Position numbers and translations under genes: made by a program | Part shown: positions 55,990 through 64,000 of the stretch, piece by piece | Numbering within the stretch: position 1 is the first letter of the stretch | Layout of the letters: the number at the start of each line of letters is the position of its first letter | The notes under the pieces: model-generated | Database searches by the model: none | Told to the model about the DNA's origin: nothing | What the model saw: only the letters and a program-made list of their open reading frames with translations | Assembly: GCF_000383615.1 (NCBI RefSeq) | Contig: NZ_KB911593.1 | Coordinates: forward strand, 149,306-213,305 | DNA from: Streptomyces canus 299MFChir4.1 | Lineage (GTDB): Bacteria > Actinomycetota > Actinomycetes > Streptomycetales > Streptomycetaceae | DNA: 64,000 nucleotides | Direction: 5' to 3'

Positions 55990-56814
55990 ATGAGCGCCAG
56001 GAAGCCGCGGCCGAAGAACCTCACGTCCCTGAAGATGCTGGGCAAACAACTCGGCACCGCGCGCCGCGCCGCGGGCCACACCCAGACCGCCCTCGCCGAT
56101 CTCGTCCGCGTCGACGAGGAGACCATCGCGTCGATCGAGCAGGGCAGACGGACGCTGAAACCGGACCTGGCCGCGGTGCTGGACGAAGTACTGGAGACGA
56201 AGGGGATGTTGGCGGCGGGGGTGGCCAACCTGCCCGACATCGACCAGTTCCCGATGTGGGCCGAGCTGTACGTCGAGCACGAGCGCGAGGCCATCGCCCT
56301 GTCCTGGTACGACGCTCTGGTGGTACCAGGGCTGCTCCAGACCGAGCCGTACGCGCACGCGTTGTTGAGCGGGCGTGTCCCGGCGTACGACTCTGACGAG
56401 TTGGAGACGAAGGTCGCGGCGCGTGTCGGCCGCCGGGAGATCCTGCACCGCAAGGTCCCGCCGACGCTGAGCTTCGTCGTCTGGGAGCCCGCGCTCCTCA
56501 TGCCGACGGGCGGCCGCGAGACGCACCTGGACCAGTTGCGCTTCCTGCGCGAGTGCGCCGAACTCCCCTGCCTGTCCCTACAGATCCTGCCGCTGAACCG
56601 CTCGTCGCACGCCGGTGACGCAGGCCCCTTCACGCTCCTGGAGACCCCCGACCACCAACACCTCGCGTACACCGAGTCCCAGCGCGGCAGCCAGTGGGTA
56701 TCCGACGCAAACGAGGTGTCCATCCTCGCGCGCAAATATGCGATGCTGCGAACTCAGGCCCTCACCATCGAGGACTCCAGACGCCTGTTGGACCGTCTGC
56801 TAGGAGAGCAATGA
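55990..56814 (+). CDS. XRE-family regulator with DUF5753 (WhiJ-like)
   Basis: 274 aa. HTH at residues 15-65 (LGKQLGTARRAAGHTQTALA, DLVRVDEETIASIEQGRRT); the rest is DUF5753 (WYDALVVPGLLQTEPYAHAL, VWEPALLMPTG, LETPDHQHLAYTES). This is the whiJ-type regulator. ATG 55990 is chosen with AAAGGGG 12 nt upstream; ATG 55978 overlaps that sequence. The stop overlaps the DUF397 gene. Confidence 0.88.
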   Translation: MSARKPRPKNLTSLKMLGKQLGTARRAAGHTQTALADLVRVDEETIASIEQGRRTLKPDLAAVLDEVLETKGMLAAGVANLPDIDQFPMWAELYVEHEREAIALSWYDALVVPGLLQTEPYAHALLSGRVPAYDSDELETKVAARVGRREILHRKVPPTLSFVVWEPALLMPTGGRETHLDQLRFLRECAELPCLSLQILPLNRSSHAGDAGPFTLLETPDHQHLAYTESQRGSQWVSDANEVSILARKYAMLRTQALTIEDSRRLLDRLLGEQ

Positions 56815-56987
56815 GCACGGCACTTCAGTGGTTCAAGTCGACCTACAGCAGCAGCGAGGGCGGCCAGTGTCTCGAAGTGGCCCTCTGCCCCCAAGCCATC
56901 CACATCCGCGACTCCAAGAACCCCGAGCCCACCCTCCGGGTAACGCCGGCCACCTGGACCGCCTTCACCACCACCCTCAAGCAGTGA
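56811..56987 (+). CDS. DUF397 small protein
   Basis: 58 aa: WFKSTYSSSEGGQCLEVALC and IRDSKNPEPTLRVTPATW are the DUF397 pattern. Starts in the XRE stop (ATGA). DUF397 proteins act with XRE/DUF5753 partners in antitoxin-like regulatory pairs. Confidence 0.9.
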   Translation: MSTALQWFKSTYSSSEGGQCLEVALCPQAIHIRDSKNPEPTLRVTPATWTAFTTTLKQ

Positions 56988-57023
56988 CCGCCATTGTCAG
57001 TGGCTCCCCCTACAGTCACTGAC

Positions 57024-57848
57024 ATGGCGACTCTTCCCAACCCGCTGCCCGCCCTGGCGGCAGACCCGAGCGGACGTTCCCTCGGGCTCGGACTCCCGCT
57101 CGGGAGACTGATCGACGCGACCGAAGACGGCCCGTGGCACGAGCCGTTGCTGTGGCATGCCGAGTACGCGGCGTCCTCCGGCGCCTGGACCGCGCTGGGC
57201 GCCCCGGCCGCGCGAACCGGTCTGCTGCCGGTGCTGATAGAGGTCGGCGGTACGCAAGGCGGCCCGGACGAGTGGGAGTTGATGCCCGGGGAGATGTCGT
57301 ACCCCGGTGACCACGACCCCGAGGAACTGCTCGCGGAGTACTGGGCGTACGCGGTCGAGGACCCCGACGACCTCGACGCGACGATCGCCCCCTACGACGA
57401 GACCTGGCCCGGCCTGGCCCCGGCCCCCGAGTCACTTCCCGCCGACCCCGACACCCGTGCCGCCGAGACCGCCGACGCACTGCTCGACGAGGGGTCTTGG
57501 TTCAAGGAGCCGCGTCTCGCCCTGGTCCCGGCCCGCCGCAGCGCGGACATCCCGGCGGCGATCGGCTGGACGGGCCCCCTGAACTACGAGAACGACGTGT
57601 CCCGCCTCTGCGCGGTCCTCCGCTCCTGGGAGGACCGCTTCGGCATACGCGTCGTCGCGCTCACCTTCGACCAGCTGGTCCTGTCCGTCGCCGCCCCGCC
57701 CACGACGAAGGACGAGGCGGAGGCCGTCGCCGCCGAGCACTTCGCGTTCTGCCCGGACAACATCACCCAGGGGCACCACGAGACCCTGTCCGAGTACGCC
57801 GAACACGCGGTGCTGGGCCAACGCGTCTGGTCCTTCTGGTGGGACTGA
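57024..57848 (+). CDS. DUF4253 protein
   Basis: 274 aa. The C-terminal DUF4253 includes RLCAVLRSWEDRFGIRVVAL, HFAFCPDNITQGHHETLSEY and RVWSFWWD at the end. Short segments such as LLPVLIEVGGTQGGPDEWEL precede it. ATG 57024 has no Shine-Dalgarno. Function unknown; the family also occurs near toxin-immunity genes, and a T7SS toxin module follows here. Confidence 0.82.
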   Translation: MATLPNPLPALAADPSGRSLGLGLPLGRLIDATEDGPWHEPLLWHAEYAASSGAWTALGAPAARTGLLPVLIEVGGTQGGPDEWELMPGEMSYPGDHDPEELLAEYWAYAVEDPDDLDATIAPYDETWPGLAPAPESLPADPDTRAAETADALLDEGSWFKEPRLALVPARRSADIPAAIGWTGPLNYENDVSRLCAVLRSWEDRFGIRVVALTFDQLVLSVAAPPTTKDEAEAVAAEHFAFCPDNITQGHHETLSEYAEHAVLGQRVWSFWWD

Positions 57849-58002
57849 CCGGCCCCGGGAAGCACCCGAAGCGAGCAAGGCAAACCAGAGGTCTCCCATG
57901 AGCAAATTCCCTTTCAAGTCGCCTTCACCGATATCGACTCACGGAATCCGTCGCTAAACTCCCTACTCGTTTGCGGTCCTTAACAGGGGGAGGGCGCTCA
58001 CC

Positions 58003-58329
58003 ATGCCGGACGGCTTTTCCGTGGACCTCGGCGCGCTACGCAAGGCCGCCTCCGGGATCAGCACCACGCTGGACGCGATGGCCACCAAGAAGGTGAGTGA
58101 CATCGACGCTCCCAAGGGCGACTTCGGGCACGACGCGCTGGCCTCCGCGATCGTCGACTTCACCGACCGGTGGAACATCGGCGTCTCGCACCTGGCCTCC
58201 GACGGCGCCGAGGTCTCCGACCGGCTGAACCGCTGCGTCAAGAACTACGAGGCGGCCGAGGACCACATCCAGCTCTCCGCCGAGGGCATGCTCCGGTCGT
58301 CGTCCGGAACAGACCCGGGGGCGTCCTGA
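58003..58329 (+). CDS. WXG100-like helical protein, T7SS partner
   Basis: 108 aa: two helices around a hairpin, with DFTDRWNIGVSHLASDGAEV in the place of the WXG turn. Preceded by GGGGGAGGG. Its stop and the next ATG share a base (TGATG). Probably the chaperone-like partner of the toxin that follows. Confidence 0.75.
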   Translation: MPDGFSVDLGALRKAASGISTTLDAMATKKVSDIDAPKGDFGHDALASAIVDFTDRWNIGVSHLASDGAEVSDRLNRCVKNYEAAEDHIQLSAEGMLRSSSGTDPGAS

Positions 58330-59576
58330 TGGCGCAGCTCGGCGAGACGTCGGATCCTCGCGAGCTCGTCCCCGGCTCACCGGACTCCCTGACCACGACC
58401 GCGCAGTCCCTGCTCGCCTACGGCGATGTCCTCATCGAGGCCGGCGAAGGACTGGCGAAGGTCGACACCGAGGACGGCTGGCGGGGCCCTGCCGGCGACG
58501 CCTTCCGGGACCGTTTCCACGGCCAGCCCGCCCGATGGACCGAGGCGGGCAACGAGTTCCACACCGCCGCGAACGCCCTGTACGACTACCTGCACACCCT
58601 GCGCGCGGCCCAGCAGCGCGCGGCCGAGGCCATATCGCAGTACGCGCGCGGCGAGACGGCCACCACGAACGCCAAGAACGCCCATGACCGGCAGGTCGGC
58701 GAGGCGCGCGGCAGAGGGGACAACACCCAGATCCCCTTCGACGATCCCGGTGAGGCGGACCGTGCCGCCGCCCGTGCGGCTCTCGACACCGCTCGCGGCA
58801 ACGTGGAGACCGCCGGACACACCGCGGCCGCGCTGGTGCGGAAGGCCACCGAGTCCGCCCCGGAGCGCCCGGGGTTCTGGTCCAAGGTCGGCGACTTCCT
58901 CGGTGATGTGGGCGACGGTCTGGTGGACGGCGGCAAGACGGTCGTCAACGACCTCGCCTCCTTCGGCAACGCCATGGTCCAGCACCCCGGCGACAGCGCG
59001 GCGATGCTCGGCGGCATGCTCCTGGCCGGCGTCAGCGCCGGCGGCGAAGGTCTCGGCGTCGCCCTGGACGCCACCGGGGTCGGTGCCATCGCCGGGGTAC
59101 CCCTCAACGTCGTGTCCGCCGCCGGGATCACCGCGGGCGTCGGGCTGGCGGGCGCCGGCGCCGTGGATCTCGCCCAGCACGCCACGAGCGACTCCCAGGT
59201 CGAACCCCTCCGTATGAACAGCGAGGGCTCGGGCACCGGTGGCTCCTCACAGCAACCGGCGTCCGATCTGATCAAGAACGGCCAGCAGTACAAGGGCACC
59301 GGCGGCCGTGGGGGGAACAACCTGCCGGTGGAGAACGGCCCGAAGGACGGCACCCTCTACAAGACGGACCCGCAGACCGGAAAGGTCACCAACTACACGA
59401 CGTACGACTCCGAGGGCCGTGCGGTGAAGCGGGTGGACCTGGAGGGCCGTCCGCACGGCGGGGTGGACACCCCGCACGTCGTAGAGTACGAGCGCAACAC
59501 CAACCCGAAAACCGGCCAGGTCTTCGTGCGGCCGTCGAACGAAGTACGCGCCGCGTTCCCCTGGGAGATCCCGTGA
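58329..59576 (+). CDS. T7SS polymorphic toxin with C-terminal type-24 toxin domain
   Basis: 415 aa. N-terminal part (1-150) is a WXG/PPE-like helical export domain (DGWRGPAGDAFRDRFHGQPA). Residues 215-290 have Gly/Ala-rich helices like a membrane segment (AMLGGMLLAGVSAGG). The end (about 315-415) is Ntox24-like: TLYKTDPQTGKVTNYTTYDS, GRPHGGVDTPHVVEYERNTN, and FPWEIP; the paired His suggest a nuclease. Contact-dependent inhibition of other cells is the likely role. Immunity gene overlaps the stop. Confidence 0.82.
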   Translation: MAQLGETSDPRELVPGSPDSLTTTAQSLLAYGDVLIEAGEGLAKVDTEDGWRGPAGDAFRDRFHGQPARWTEAGNEFHTAANALYDYLHTLRAAQQRAAEAISQYARGETATTNAKNAHDRQVGEARGRGDNTQIPFDDPGEADRAAARAALDTARGNVETAGHTAAALVRKATESAPERPGFWSKVGDFLGDVGDGLVDGGKTVVNDLASFGNAMVQHPGDSAAMLGGMLLAGVSAGGEGLGVALDATGVGAIAGVPLNVVSAAGITAGVGLAGAGAVDLAQHATSDSQVEPLRMNSEGSGTGGSSQQPASDLIKNGQQYKGTGGRGGNNLPVENGPKDGTLYKTDPQTGKVTNYTTYDSEGRAVKRVDLEGRPHGGVDTPHVVEYERNTNPKTGQVFVRPSNEVRAAFPWEIP

Positions 59577-60076
59577 CCAGCAGCAAGCCGTCGTGGTCCG
59601 ACCGGAAGCTGCCGGCGTTCTTCACCCGGTGGCGTACGGACTGGAAGGACGAGGACCTCACCCCGGCCAACTACCTCGACTTCGAGGGCGGTCTGCGGTT
59701 CGTTCTGGCCGCGGCCTGGCTGTTCTGCCCGGAAACGGTCGAGTACCGGGGTGGTGTGTTCCTCAAAAGCCGGTTCGGTCAGGAGAATGTCGACGACTGG
59801 TTCACAAAGCTGGGCGACGACAGGGAACGTGTCGAAGCGGTCACCAACCAGGTCAAGTTGTGGGACACGTTCGTCAACACACCCCTGACGGACGACGACC
59901 AGCTCGGCGAGGAACTGCCCCAACTCGCGCTGGCCCTGGGGGAATGCTGGCAGGGCGTCCTGTCCGTCCGGTACCCCGACCTGGAGGTCACCGTCGAGGT
60001 GAGCGACGAGGAGGACGGGGCCTACGGTCCGACCGTGACCTTCTGGACCTCCCCGTCCGTCACGCCCTTCGGCTAG
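59573..60076 (+). CDS. Probable immunity protein to the type-24 toxin
   Basis: 167 aa. GTG 59573 overlaps the toxin stop by 4 bp. Acidic, helical start (RKLPAFFTRWRTDWKDEDLT) and a strand-rich end (LEVTVEVSDEEDGAYGPTVT). The fold is unrecognised; assigned by position and charge. An IS relic starts right after its stop. Confidence 0.7.
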   Translation: MTSSKPSWSDRKLPAFFTRWRTDWKDEDLTPANYLDFEGGLRFVLAAAWLFCPETVEYRGGVFLKSRFGQENVDDWFTKLGDDRERVEAVTNQVKLWDTFVNTPLTDDDQLGEELPQLALALGECWQGVLSVRYPDLEVTVEVSDEEDGAYGPTVTFWTSPSVTPFG

Positions 60077-60260
60077 GGCGTTTCGTTCAGATCATCGGAT
60101 CGTTGGTCCGGTGTGTCGTTGACTGACGCGCAGTGGGCGCGGTTGGGCGGTCTCCCCTTCTTGCGGGCCCTGGCCGCATGCTGGTGGGCTCGCACGGTCG
60201 TGGAGTCCACCGGCGGCCGACCACCGGCCTCCGCGCCACGGAAGATCCTCCGTCCCACCG
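60077..60260. mobile_element. Scrambled relic of an IS5-family insertion sequence
   Basis: On the plus strand, GTG 60113 begins VSLTDAQWARL, the usual start of IS5-family transposases, but ends after about 11 codons. On the minus strand, about 60140-60205 encodes VDSTTVRAHQHAARARKKGR, a segment from the middle of the same transposases, in inverted orientation. The ends and most of the gene are missing. Confidence 0.75.
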
Positions 60261-60383
60261 GAAACCGCCTCCTCTAGGACCTTCAGGAGTCTTCGGCGGG
60301 TTTTCCCCATTTTGCAGGCATAAGCAATGGTGTTCGGGGATCCTGTTGAGGTACTTCTGACAACCACCGTAAGGAGACCCCGA
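60077..60383. other. Gene-free region with IS relic and ricin-gene leader
   Basis: Apart from the IS5-type fragments it contains the upstream part of the secreted ricin-like gene, including AAGGAG near 60370. Nothing else is supported. Confidence 0.6.
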
Positions 60384-60857
60384 GTGCGCCGCCCGACCCG
60401 GAAAGCGTTCGCCGCCCTCATCGCCGCAGCCGGCCTCGCCTTCCCCCTCCTCACCCCCACACCCGCCTCGGCTGCCACCACCACCAGCCGCTTCGCGAAC
60501 TACCGCTACGGTGACTGCCTGCGCGAGAGCGACGAAACCGAGCTCAAGGGCGACCGCTGCAACAGCGGACGCGGCAGCATCCTGTGGCACTGGAACGGCC
60601 GCCTCAACACCAGCACCACTCTTAAGAACTACACGTGGGGCCGTTGCCTCGACAGCAATGACCGGGGCGACGTCTACCCCCTGCCCTGTAACGGCGGCTC
60701 ATACCAGAAGTGGCGCACCGTCCAGCCCGCCGCCCGCAGCGCCATCATGCTCCAAAGCGTCGGCACGGGCCGCTGCCTCTACCAGCAGGACAACGGCTAC
60801 TACCGCACTGCCCGCTGCGACCGAGGCGCCCAGAACCAGCGCTTCACCATCGGCTGA
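60384..60857 (+). CDS. Secreted ricin-type lectin-like protein
   Basis: 157 aa from GTG 60384 (AAGGAG 7 nt upstream). Sec signal AALIAAAGLAFPLL, cut after TPASA. The mature part is one beta-trefoil-like unit with three repeats having C-L (YGDCLRES, WGRCLDSND, TGRCLYQQD) and Trp (QKWRTV), with several Cys pairs. Carbohydrate binding is likely; target unknown. Confidence 0.8.
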   Translation: MRRPTRKAFAALIAAAGLAFPLLTPTPASAATTTSRFANYRYGDCLRESDETELKGDRCNSGRGSILWHWNGRLNTSTTLKNYTWGRCLDSNDRGDVYPLPCNGGSYQKWRTVQPAARSAIMLQSVGTGRCLYQQDNGYYRTARCDRGAQNQRFTIG

Positions 60858-60960
60858 ACGGATCTCCCGACCGCTTCTAGATGCCGCCGGCCGAGCAGCT
60901 CTTCTTTTACGCGAGGCCGGAAGGCGGTCCCTGAATCATCAGCGCACTCGTCACCGGCGC

Positions 60961-62157
60961 CTAGCCCGACAGCCCCTCCCCCAGCCTCCGCAGCCCCTCC
61001 CCGATCTCCTGAGGCGTCTGCGTCACGAAGCAGAGCCGCAGGCTCGAGCGGTCGGGCTCACCGGCGTAGAAGGGCGCGCCGGGGACGTAGGCCACATCCC
61101 GCGCCACGACCTGCGGCAGCAGCGCGGTGGTGTCGTACGACGACGGGAGCCGTGCCCAGAGGAACATGCCGCCCTCGGGACGCGTCCAGGCCGACCCCTC
61201 GGGCAGGGCCTCGGCCAGGCCCGCGAGCATCGCGTCCCGCCGCTCCCCGTAGACCCCCGCGACGCGCCGGACATGCGCGTCGAGGTCCCGGTCGGCCAGA
61301 TACCGTGCCGCGGCGAGCTGGTTGACGGTCGGGGTGTGCAGGTCGGCGGCCTGCTTGGCGACCGCGCAGGCCCGCCGCAGCTCACCGGGCGCCCGCAGCC
61401 AGCCCAGCCGCAGTCCGGGGGCCATGACCTTGGAGAAGGAGCCGAGCAGCACGACCCGGTCGCGGACCTCCTCGTGGGCGGCGATCCACGGCACCCGCTC
61501 ACCCTCGAAGCGGAGTTCGCCGTACGGGTCGTCCTCGACGATCCACAGCCCGCGCCGCGCGGCCACGGACGCGACCGCGGCCCGGCGCCCCGCGGACATG
61601 GTCCGCCCGGTCGGGTTCTGGAAGGTGGGCACGGTGTAGAGCAGCTTGGGCCGCTCCCGCAGGACGAGTTCCTCCAGCGCCACGGGGTCTGGCCCCTCGT
61701 CGTCCCCCGGCAGGGCCACCACGCGGGCGCCCGCGAACCCGAAGGCCTGAAGAGCGGCCAGATAGCAGGGGCTCTCGACGAGGACCGTGTCCCCGGGCTC
61801 GATCAGCGCGGTGGCGAGCAGCGACAGCGCCTGCTGCGAGCCGGTGGTGACGAGGACGTCGTCGGCGTCGGTGGCCAGCCCGCGTACCGACATCCGCTCC
61901 GCCAGGGCGGCCCGCAGGACGGGCTCGCCCTCGGTGGTCGAGTACTGAAGGGCCCGCTCGGGCACCTCCGCGAGCACCGCCCGGTAGGCGTCCGCGATCC
62001 CCTCGGCGTCGAACAGTTCGGGCGCCGGCAGTCCGCCCGCGAAGTTGATGACCTCGGGGCGGGCGGTGACGGCGAGGATGTCCCGTACCGGCGACCCACC
62101 GACCGCCCGGGCCCGGGCGGCGAGCGGCGGCACGGAAGCGAACGTGGGCACCGTCAT
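60961..62157 (-). CDS. PLP-dependent aminotransferase (class I/II, LysN/MocR-like)
   Basis: 398 aa fold type I. The PLP Lys is in LLGSFSKVMAPGLRLGW; YTVPTFQNPTGRTMS and IVEDDPYGELRFEG hold the Asn and Asp-x-x-Tyr contacts. Relatives include 2-aminoadipate transaminases (LysN) and MocR-type proteins without HTH. Amino donor not determined. ATG 62157 with a GAAGGAG before it. Confidence 0.9.
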   Translation of the reverse strand: MTVPTFASVPPLAARARAVGGSPVRDILAVTARPEVINFAGGLPAPELFDAEGIADAYRAVLAEVPERALQYSTTEGEPVLRAALAERMSVRGLATDADDVLVTTGSQQALSLLATALIEPGDTVLVESPCYLAALQAFGFAGARVVALPGDDEGPDPVALEELVLRERPKLLYTVPTFQNPTGRTMSAGRRAAVASVAARRGLWIVEDDPYGELRFEGERVPWIAAHEEVRDRVVLLGSFSKVMAPGLRLGWLRAPGELRRACAVAKQAADLHTPTVNQLAAARYLADRDLDAHVRRVAGVYGERRDAMLAGLAEALPEGSAWTRPEGGMFLWARLPSSYDTTALLPQVVARDVAYVPGAPFYAGEPDRSSLRLCFVTQTPQEIGEGLRRLGEGLSG

Positions 62158-62397
62158 GGCACGGCTCCTTCGACTGCGGACTGCTACGGCTGGTCAGCGC
62201 AGCCTAGGTAACTGAGTGCCGCCTACAAGCACCTTTCCGCGATACGGACATCGCGTCACCCCGTCCCGCGTCCCGCATCCCGCCGGAGGGACTCGGGAAG
62301 GCGCATCCGCGCAGGTCAACGCGGCCCCCGGTACGACGCCGTCCCGAATCCCCCGCCAGGGCTGGCGATCGCGCCCGCTCCCCCGCAGCCTGATCCC

Positions 62398-62571
62398 ATG
62401 CCCAACCGACCTCACACGCCCCGCCTGCTCACCGCACTCGCCCTCGCCCTCCTCTCCCTCACCACCCTCACGGGCTGCAAGGACGGCCAGGGCGTACGCG
62501 ACGAGGGCCCTGCCGCGGACAAGGCGGCCGCGGTGAGCCCGGCGGAAAACCAGAAGGCCGCCCGGAACTGA
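62398..62571 (+). CDS. Small lipoprotein, 57 aa
   Basis: Signal helix LLTALALALLSLTTLTGC with lipobox LTGC, then a charged mature part of about 28 residues (KDGQGVRDEGPAADKAAA). The stop lies in the loop of a terminator hairpin. Unknown role. Confidence 0.65.
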   Translation: MPNRPHTPRLLTALALALLSLTTLTGCKDGQGVRDEGPAADKAAAVSPAENQKAARN

Positions 62572-62582
62572 CCGGGCGGCCT
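62555..62582. terminator. Bidirectional terminator
   Basis: AGGCCGCCCGG-AACTGA-CCGGGCGGCCT, perfect 11-bp stem around the lipoprotein stop codon, between convergent genes. Confidence 0.75.
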
Positions 62583-62600
62583 CGAAGCGGAGCTACGGCA

Positions 62601-62957
62601 TCACACGTGCGCGGGGGCCAGCTTCGGGTTGGGGCCGTACTTGTTGTCGCCCGGCTCGCTGTCCAGCACCGAGAAGACGAACAGGGTGATGCCGCCGACG
62701 ATCGGCACGAGGCCGAACAGGATCCACCAGCCGCTGCGGCCCGTGTCGTGCAGGCGGCGCGCGGTGACGGCCAGGCCGGGCAGCAGGAAGGCGAGGTAGG
62801 GGATCGCCACGAGCCACGACTGCTTGGTGACGGCGCCGAGGATGGCGAACACGACGTAGATGATCCCGGCGAACAGCGCGAACATCCAGTATTCCTTGCG
62901 GCGCGCACGCCCGCTGAAGACCGCGTACTTCTTGAGAACTTCGATGAACCAGCTCAT
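62601..62957 (-). CDS. DUF805 family membrane protein
   Basis: 118 aa: YAVFSGRARRKEYWMFALFA is the DUF805 start; three or four helices; TARRLHDTGRSGWWILFGLV is its conserved core; end SEPGDNKYGPNPK. Gene for an inner-membrane protein of unknown role. The 296 bp upstream to hemB show no gene. Confidence 0.9.
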   Translation of the reverse strand: MSWFIEVLKKYAVFSGRARRKEYWMFALFAGIIYVVFAILGAVTKQSWLVAIPYLAFLLPGLAVTARRLHDTGRSGWWILFGLVPIVGGITLFVFSVLDSEPGDNKYGPNPKLAPAHV

Positions 62958-63253
62958 GGTGGTGTCCCCCCAGAGATCGCCGTTCGGAACCGTTCCGAAT
63001 GGATCAGGCCAGGCGCAGAAGATATGGAGGATGTCGGGAACTCGTCAATTCGACGGATGTAAGCGGTGCATCAAGTCGCGCACCTGTCAGACCCCGACAA
63101 ATCCACTTCCGGCAGGGGGCGGATTCCGGACAGACCGCCAGAAGATCACCACGTGAAGCAGGGGGTGTTGTCCGGACGTTGGCCGGAACGAGCTCAGCCC
63201 GTATCCGGACCGAGCTCGAACCGTTGCCGTGACACGCCGTCCCAGCGGCTTCG

Positions 63254-64000
63254 TCAGCGGAGCTTCTGCGCCACCTCGGTGGCCCAGTAGGTGAGGATGT
63301 TCTGCGCCCCGGCCCGCTTGATTCCGGTCAGCGTCTCCAGGATCGCCCGGTCCCGGTCGATCCAGCCCTTCTCGGCGGCGGCCTCGATCATCGAGTACTC
63401 ACCGGAGATCTGATAGGCGGCGACCGGCACGTCCACGGCGTCGGCGATCCGGGCGAGGACGTCGAGGTAGGGCCCGGCCGGCTTGACCATCACCATGTCG
63501 GCGCCCTCCTCCAGATCGAGGGCGAGCTCCCGCAGCGACTCCCGCACGTTCGCCGGGTCCTGCTGGTACGTCTTGCGGTCACCCTGCAACGAGGAGGCGA
63601 CGGCCTCGCGGAACGGCCCGTAGAACGCGGAGGCGTACTTGGCCGTGTACGCCAGGACGGCCACGTCCTCCCGCCCGATCTGGTCGAGCGCGTCCCGGAT
63701 GACCCCGACCTGCCCGTCCATCATCCCGCTGGGCCCCACGACATGGGCGCCCGCGTCGGCCTGCACCTGGGCCATCTCGGCGTACCGTTCCAGGGTCGCG
63801 TCGTTGTCGACGCGCCCCTGGTCGTCCAGCACCCCGCAGTGGCCGTGGTCGACGGTCTCGTCGAGACACAGGTCGGACATCACGAGCAGGTCGTCCCCGA
63901 CCTCGGCCCGCACGTCCCGGATGGCCACCTGCAGAATCCCGTCGGGATCGGTCCCCGGCGTCCCGACAGCGTCCTTCTTCGACTCCTCCGGCACCCCGAA
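63254..64000 (-). CDS. hemB: Porphobilinogen synthase (5-aminolevulinate dehydratase), C-terminal part
   Basis: Frame runs off the right edge (249 codons present; usual length about 330). Active-site lysines: Lys in AYTAKYASAFYGPFR and the Schiff-base Lys in MVMVKPAGPYLDVLA. CLDETVDHGHCG is the metal-binding region. Condenses two 5-aminolevulinate molecules to porphobilinogen in haem and corrinoid synthesis. The start lies beyond the window. Confidence 0.93.
   Translation of the reverse strand, partial: FGVPEESKKDAVGTPGTDPDGILQVAIRDVRAEVGDDLLVMSDLCLDETVDHGHCGVLDDQGRVDNDATLERYAEMAQVQADAGAHVVGPSGMMDGQVGVIRDALDQIGREDVAVLAYTAKYASAFYGPFREAVASSLQGDRKTYQQDPANVRESLRELALDLEEGADMVMVKPAGPYLDVLARIADAVDVPVAAYQISGEYSMIEAAAEKGWIDRDRAILETLTGIKRAGAQNILTYWATEVAQKLR

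Noticed and set aside
56994..57016. TTGTCA/TACAGT promoter before the DUF4253 gene
   Set aside because: The spacing is 11 bp, too short for a standard promoter; only the lack of a Shine-Dalgarno was kept.

Overview
The window is chromosomal DNA of a Streptomyces-type actinomycete. The evidence is very high GC with GC-rich third codon positions, many GTG starts, 4-bp start/stop overlaps, and typical gene families: paired helix-turn-helix/DUF397 genes, DUF3558 lipoproteins, CU044_5270/ECF sigma pairs, a class I lysyl-tRNA synthetase and sugar ABC operons without an ATPase. No rRNA, tRNA or CRISPR array was seen.

Region 1 (1-9900) looks accessory. Six genes on the plus strand, each overlapping the next by 4 bp, end in a radical SAM/SPASM maturase (725-1885) and a 70-residue peptide with a Cys-Ser-Cys tail (1882-2094); a phosphotransferase-fold kinase follows. 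I could not match this set to a named RiPP class, and it is my best candidate for an undescribed system. On the minus strand lie three defence-like genes: a NERD protein, a 1523-residue SF1 helicase with a DUF559-like nuclease end, and a coupled HEPN protein resembling AbiJ. Short repeats at 9781-9890 may mark the edge of the block.

Region 2 (10.1-33.3 kb) is mainly carbohydrate metabolism: a GH15 enzyme with an MFS exporter, small membrane proteins with a diacylglycerol-kinase-like enzyme, a beta-glucoside uptake operon (ABC transporter plus GH1) under a divergent ROK regulator, and a fructan regulon. The regulon comprises a secreted GH32 enzyme, a PfkB kinase, a fructose/ribose-type ABC transporter and a LacI regulator. 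Tandem copies of one palindrome stand before both the GH32 gene and the divergent kinase/transporter promoter, joining them into one circuit. The GH32 protein carries a domain nested inside a copy of itself. An ECF sigma/membrane partner pair closes the region.

Region 3 (33.4-46.1 kb) holds an MFS symporter with a secreted hydrolase, a PaaX regulator, a two-component system, a flavin reductase/flavin monooxygenase pair behind a MarR-type palindrome, and a quinone-oxidoreductase-like gene divergent from HxlR. Copies of a Streptomyces intergenic repeat occur here; two of them are perfect 56-bp inverted copies 11.4 kb apart.

Region 4 (46.1-64 kb) is largely core: rtcB with a freestanding LAGLIDADG homing endonuclease next to it, two DUF3558 lipoproteins, a DUF2637 protein, lysS divergent from argS, a whiJ-like regulatory module, an aminotransferase and the 3' part of hemB. 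Set into it is a type VII-secretion toxin module (WXG100-like protein, type-24 toxin, immunity protein) followed by a scrambled IS5-family relic.
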